The position numbers and the translations under genes were made by a program. Of a stretch of 13,923 nucleotides of DNA, positions 13,108 to 13,923 are shown piece by piece. Origin of the DNA: Bacteroidota bacterium. Its GTDB lineage: Bacteria > Bacteroidota > Bacteroidia > Flavobacteriales_D > JABDKJ01. Within the stretch, counting starts at the first letter, position 1, and each line of letters starts with the position of its first letter. The notes under the pieces are model-generated. The model saw nothing but the letters and a program-made list of their open reading frames with translations. It was not told the origin of the DNA and did not search any database. The stretch covers positions 1 to 13,923 of the forward strand of contig JAQCAN010000036.1 of NCBI GenBank assembly GCA_027621335.1. Direction: 5' to 3'.

Positions 13108-13923
13108 TTACTTCCTCTTCTTCTTCATGTTCTGGATTTTATCGCCTCGCTTCTGAGGTTTCTTGTACTTCTTTGCAAGTTCCCGATGATAGGAGCCTCC
13201 GAGGTTCACCTTCTGATTCTTCTCCTTCTTCTCATGGAAGCCTGGACCTTTGCTGCCAAGGGCCAGTTTCTTGTTCCGCTCATGATGCTTGTTCAAGCTG
13301 AAATCCGGTTTCTCAGAAGGCAAGAGACGGGTGGAACGTTCTACATCTTCGGGAATCTCCATAATCGGAAGCTTCATATCCATCAAGGTCTCAATGGCCT
13401 CCTTAGCTTCCTCCTCCTCCTCCCGATAGAAAAGGATGCTATGTCCTTCTTGGCCTGCTCGCCCGGTTCGGCCGATGCGGTGGATGTAATTCTCAGGGAA
13501 TCGTGGGCAGTCGAAGTTCACCACATGGCTCACCTGCTCCAGATCAAGGCCCCGCGCAATGATATCCGTGGCGATCAAGGCACTGCTCTGTCCTTGGTCG
13601 AAATTGGTGATAGCCTGAATCCTGGCGTTCTGCGACTTATTGGAGTGGATGATGGCCAATCTTGAGCCATGCTCAGGTTCCAACTTCTCATAAAGAAGGT
13701 CGGCCTCCTTCTTGCTGGAGGTGAAGACCAGGACCTTCCTCCATTGGTCTCGGTCCTGCAGAAGGTGTGAGAGCAGATTGACCTTCGTATAGAAATTCGG
13801 GACTGCATAGGCCACCTGTTCAATGGTCTCCAATGGGGTACCACTCAAGGCAATGGTGATCTGTTCAGGATTCACAAAGAAATCCTCGATGAGCTCCTCG
13901 ATCTCTTCAGTCATGGTGGCTGA
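13108..13923 (-). CDS. DEAD-box ATP-dependent RNA helicase, C-terminal part (cut by window end)
   Basis: The last 271 residues of a DEAD-box helicase whose 5' part lies beyond the window. The frame is open to base 13923 and starts with 'SAT', motif III, so the visible part is the end of RecA domain 1 plus the whole of domain 2. Motif IV ('VLVFTSS'), motif V ('ALIATDIIARGLD') and motif VI ('YIHRIGRTGRAGQEG') are intact. The C-terminal tail of about 80 residues is very basic and low complexity, ending in Lys/Arg clusters, as in RhlE-like proteins that use it to bind RNA. These enzymes unwind short duplexes in rRNA or mRNA at the cost of ATP. It converges on the DUF4097-like gene with a 38-base gap that lacks a clear terminator. 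The Met at 13914 is internal, not the start. Confidence 0.95.
   Translation of the reverse strand, partial: SATMTEEIEELIEDFFVNPEQITIALSGTPLETIEQVAYAVPNFYTKVNLLSHLLQDRDQWRKVLVFTSSKKEADLLYEKLEPEHGSRLAIIHSNKSQNARIQAITNFDQGQSSALIATDIIARGLDLEQVSHVVNFDCPRFPENYIHRIGRTGRAGQEGHSILFYREEEEEAKEAIETLMDMKLPIMEIPEDVERSTRLLPSEKPDFSLNKHHERNKKLALGSKGPGFHEKKEKNQKVNLGGSYHRELAKKYKKPQKRGDKIQNMKKKRK

Overview
The window reads as chromosomal DNA from a member of the Bacteroidota, most likely a Flavobacteriia/Cryomorphaceae-like lineage. Support comes from family content: the DUF4286-rsmA pair, an NFPYN form of the RsmA motif IV, RskA anti-sigma beside a FAS1 protein, and an ECF sigma/anti-sigma/beta-strand-repeat operon. 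Exported proteins consistently carry Gln right after the predicted signal peptidase cut (the Bacteroidetes 'Q-rule'). Shine-Dalgarno sequences are weak, and candidate promoters fit the TTG / TAnnTTTG type. I see no insertion sequence, phage gene, tRNA, rRNA or CRISPR array. Genes are packed tightly and no gene-free stretch exceeds 100 bases.

Layout from left to right. (1) Positions 1-2167, plus strand: the end of a small helical protein or gene fragment, then a 617-residue exported TPR protein. (2) Positions 2168-5597, minus strand: a three-gene operon read from right to left. It has a GCS2-type carboxylate-amine ligase fused to a CBS pair, an AstE/AspA-type zinc acylase coupled to it by a GTGA overlap, and a YhhN/TMEM86 membrane protein. 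(3) Positions 5668-6748, plus strand: a DUF4286 protein overlapping rsmA. (4) Positions 6742-9501, minus strand, read from right to left: an RskA-like anti-sigma factor with no sigma gene beside it, a 58-residue lipoprotein, a SprT-like metalloprotein and a mannose-1-phosphate guanylyltransferase. (5) Positions 9539-10105, plus strand: a FAS1 protein closed by a clear intrinsic terminator. (6) Positions 10234-13069, plus strand: an apparent four-gene overlapping operon made of a barrel-like exported protein, an ECF sigma factor, a membrane anti-sigma candidate and an exported DUF4097-like beta-strand protein. (7) Positions 13108-13923, minus strand: the C-terminal half of a DEAD-box RNA helicase that runs off the window.

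Most genes are housekeeping (rsmA, helicase, sugar nucleotide synthesis) or cell-envelope related. The most interesting region is the ligase-CBS / acylase / YhhN operon. It pairs an enzyme that probably makes an amide bond with one that probably breaks such a bond, with a nucleotide-sensing module on the first. The product is unknown. The two anti-sigma systems, one without a visible partner and one fused by overlap to an envelope protein gene whose sigma factor lacks an ATG start, are the next most interesting.
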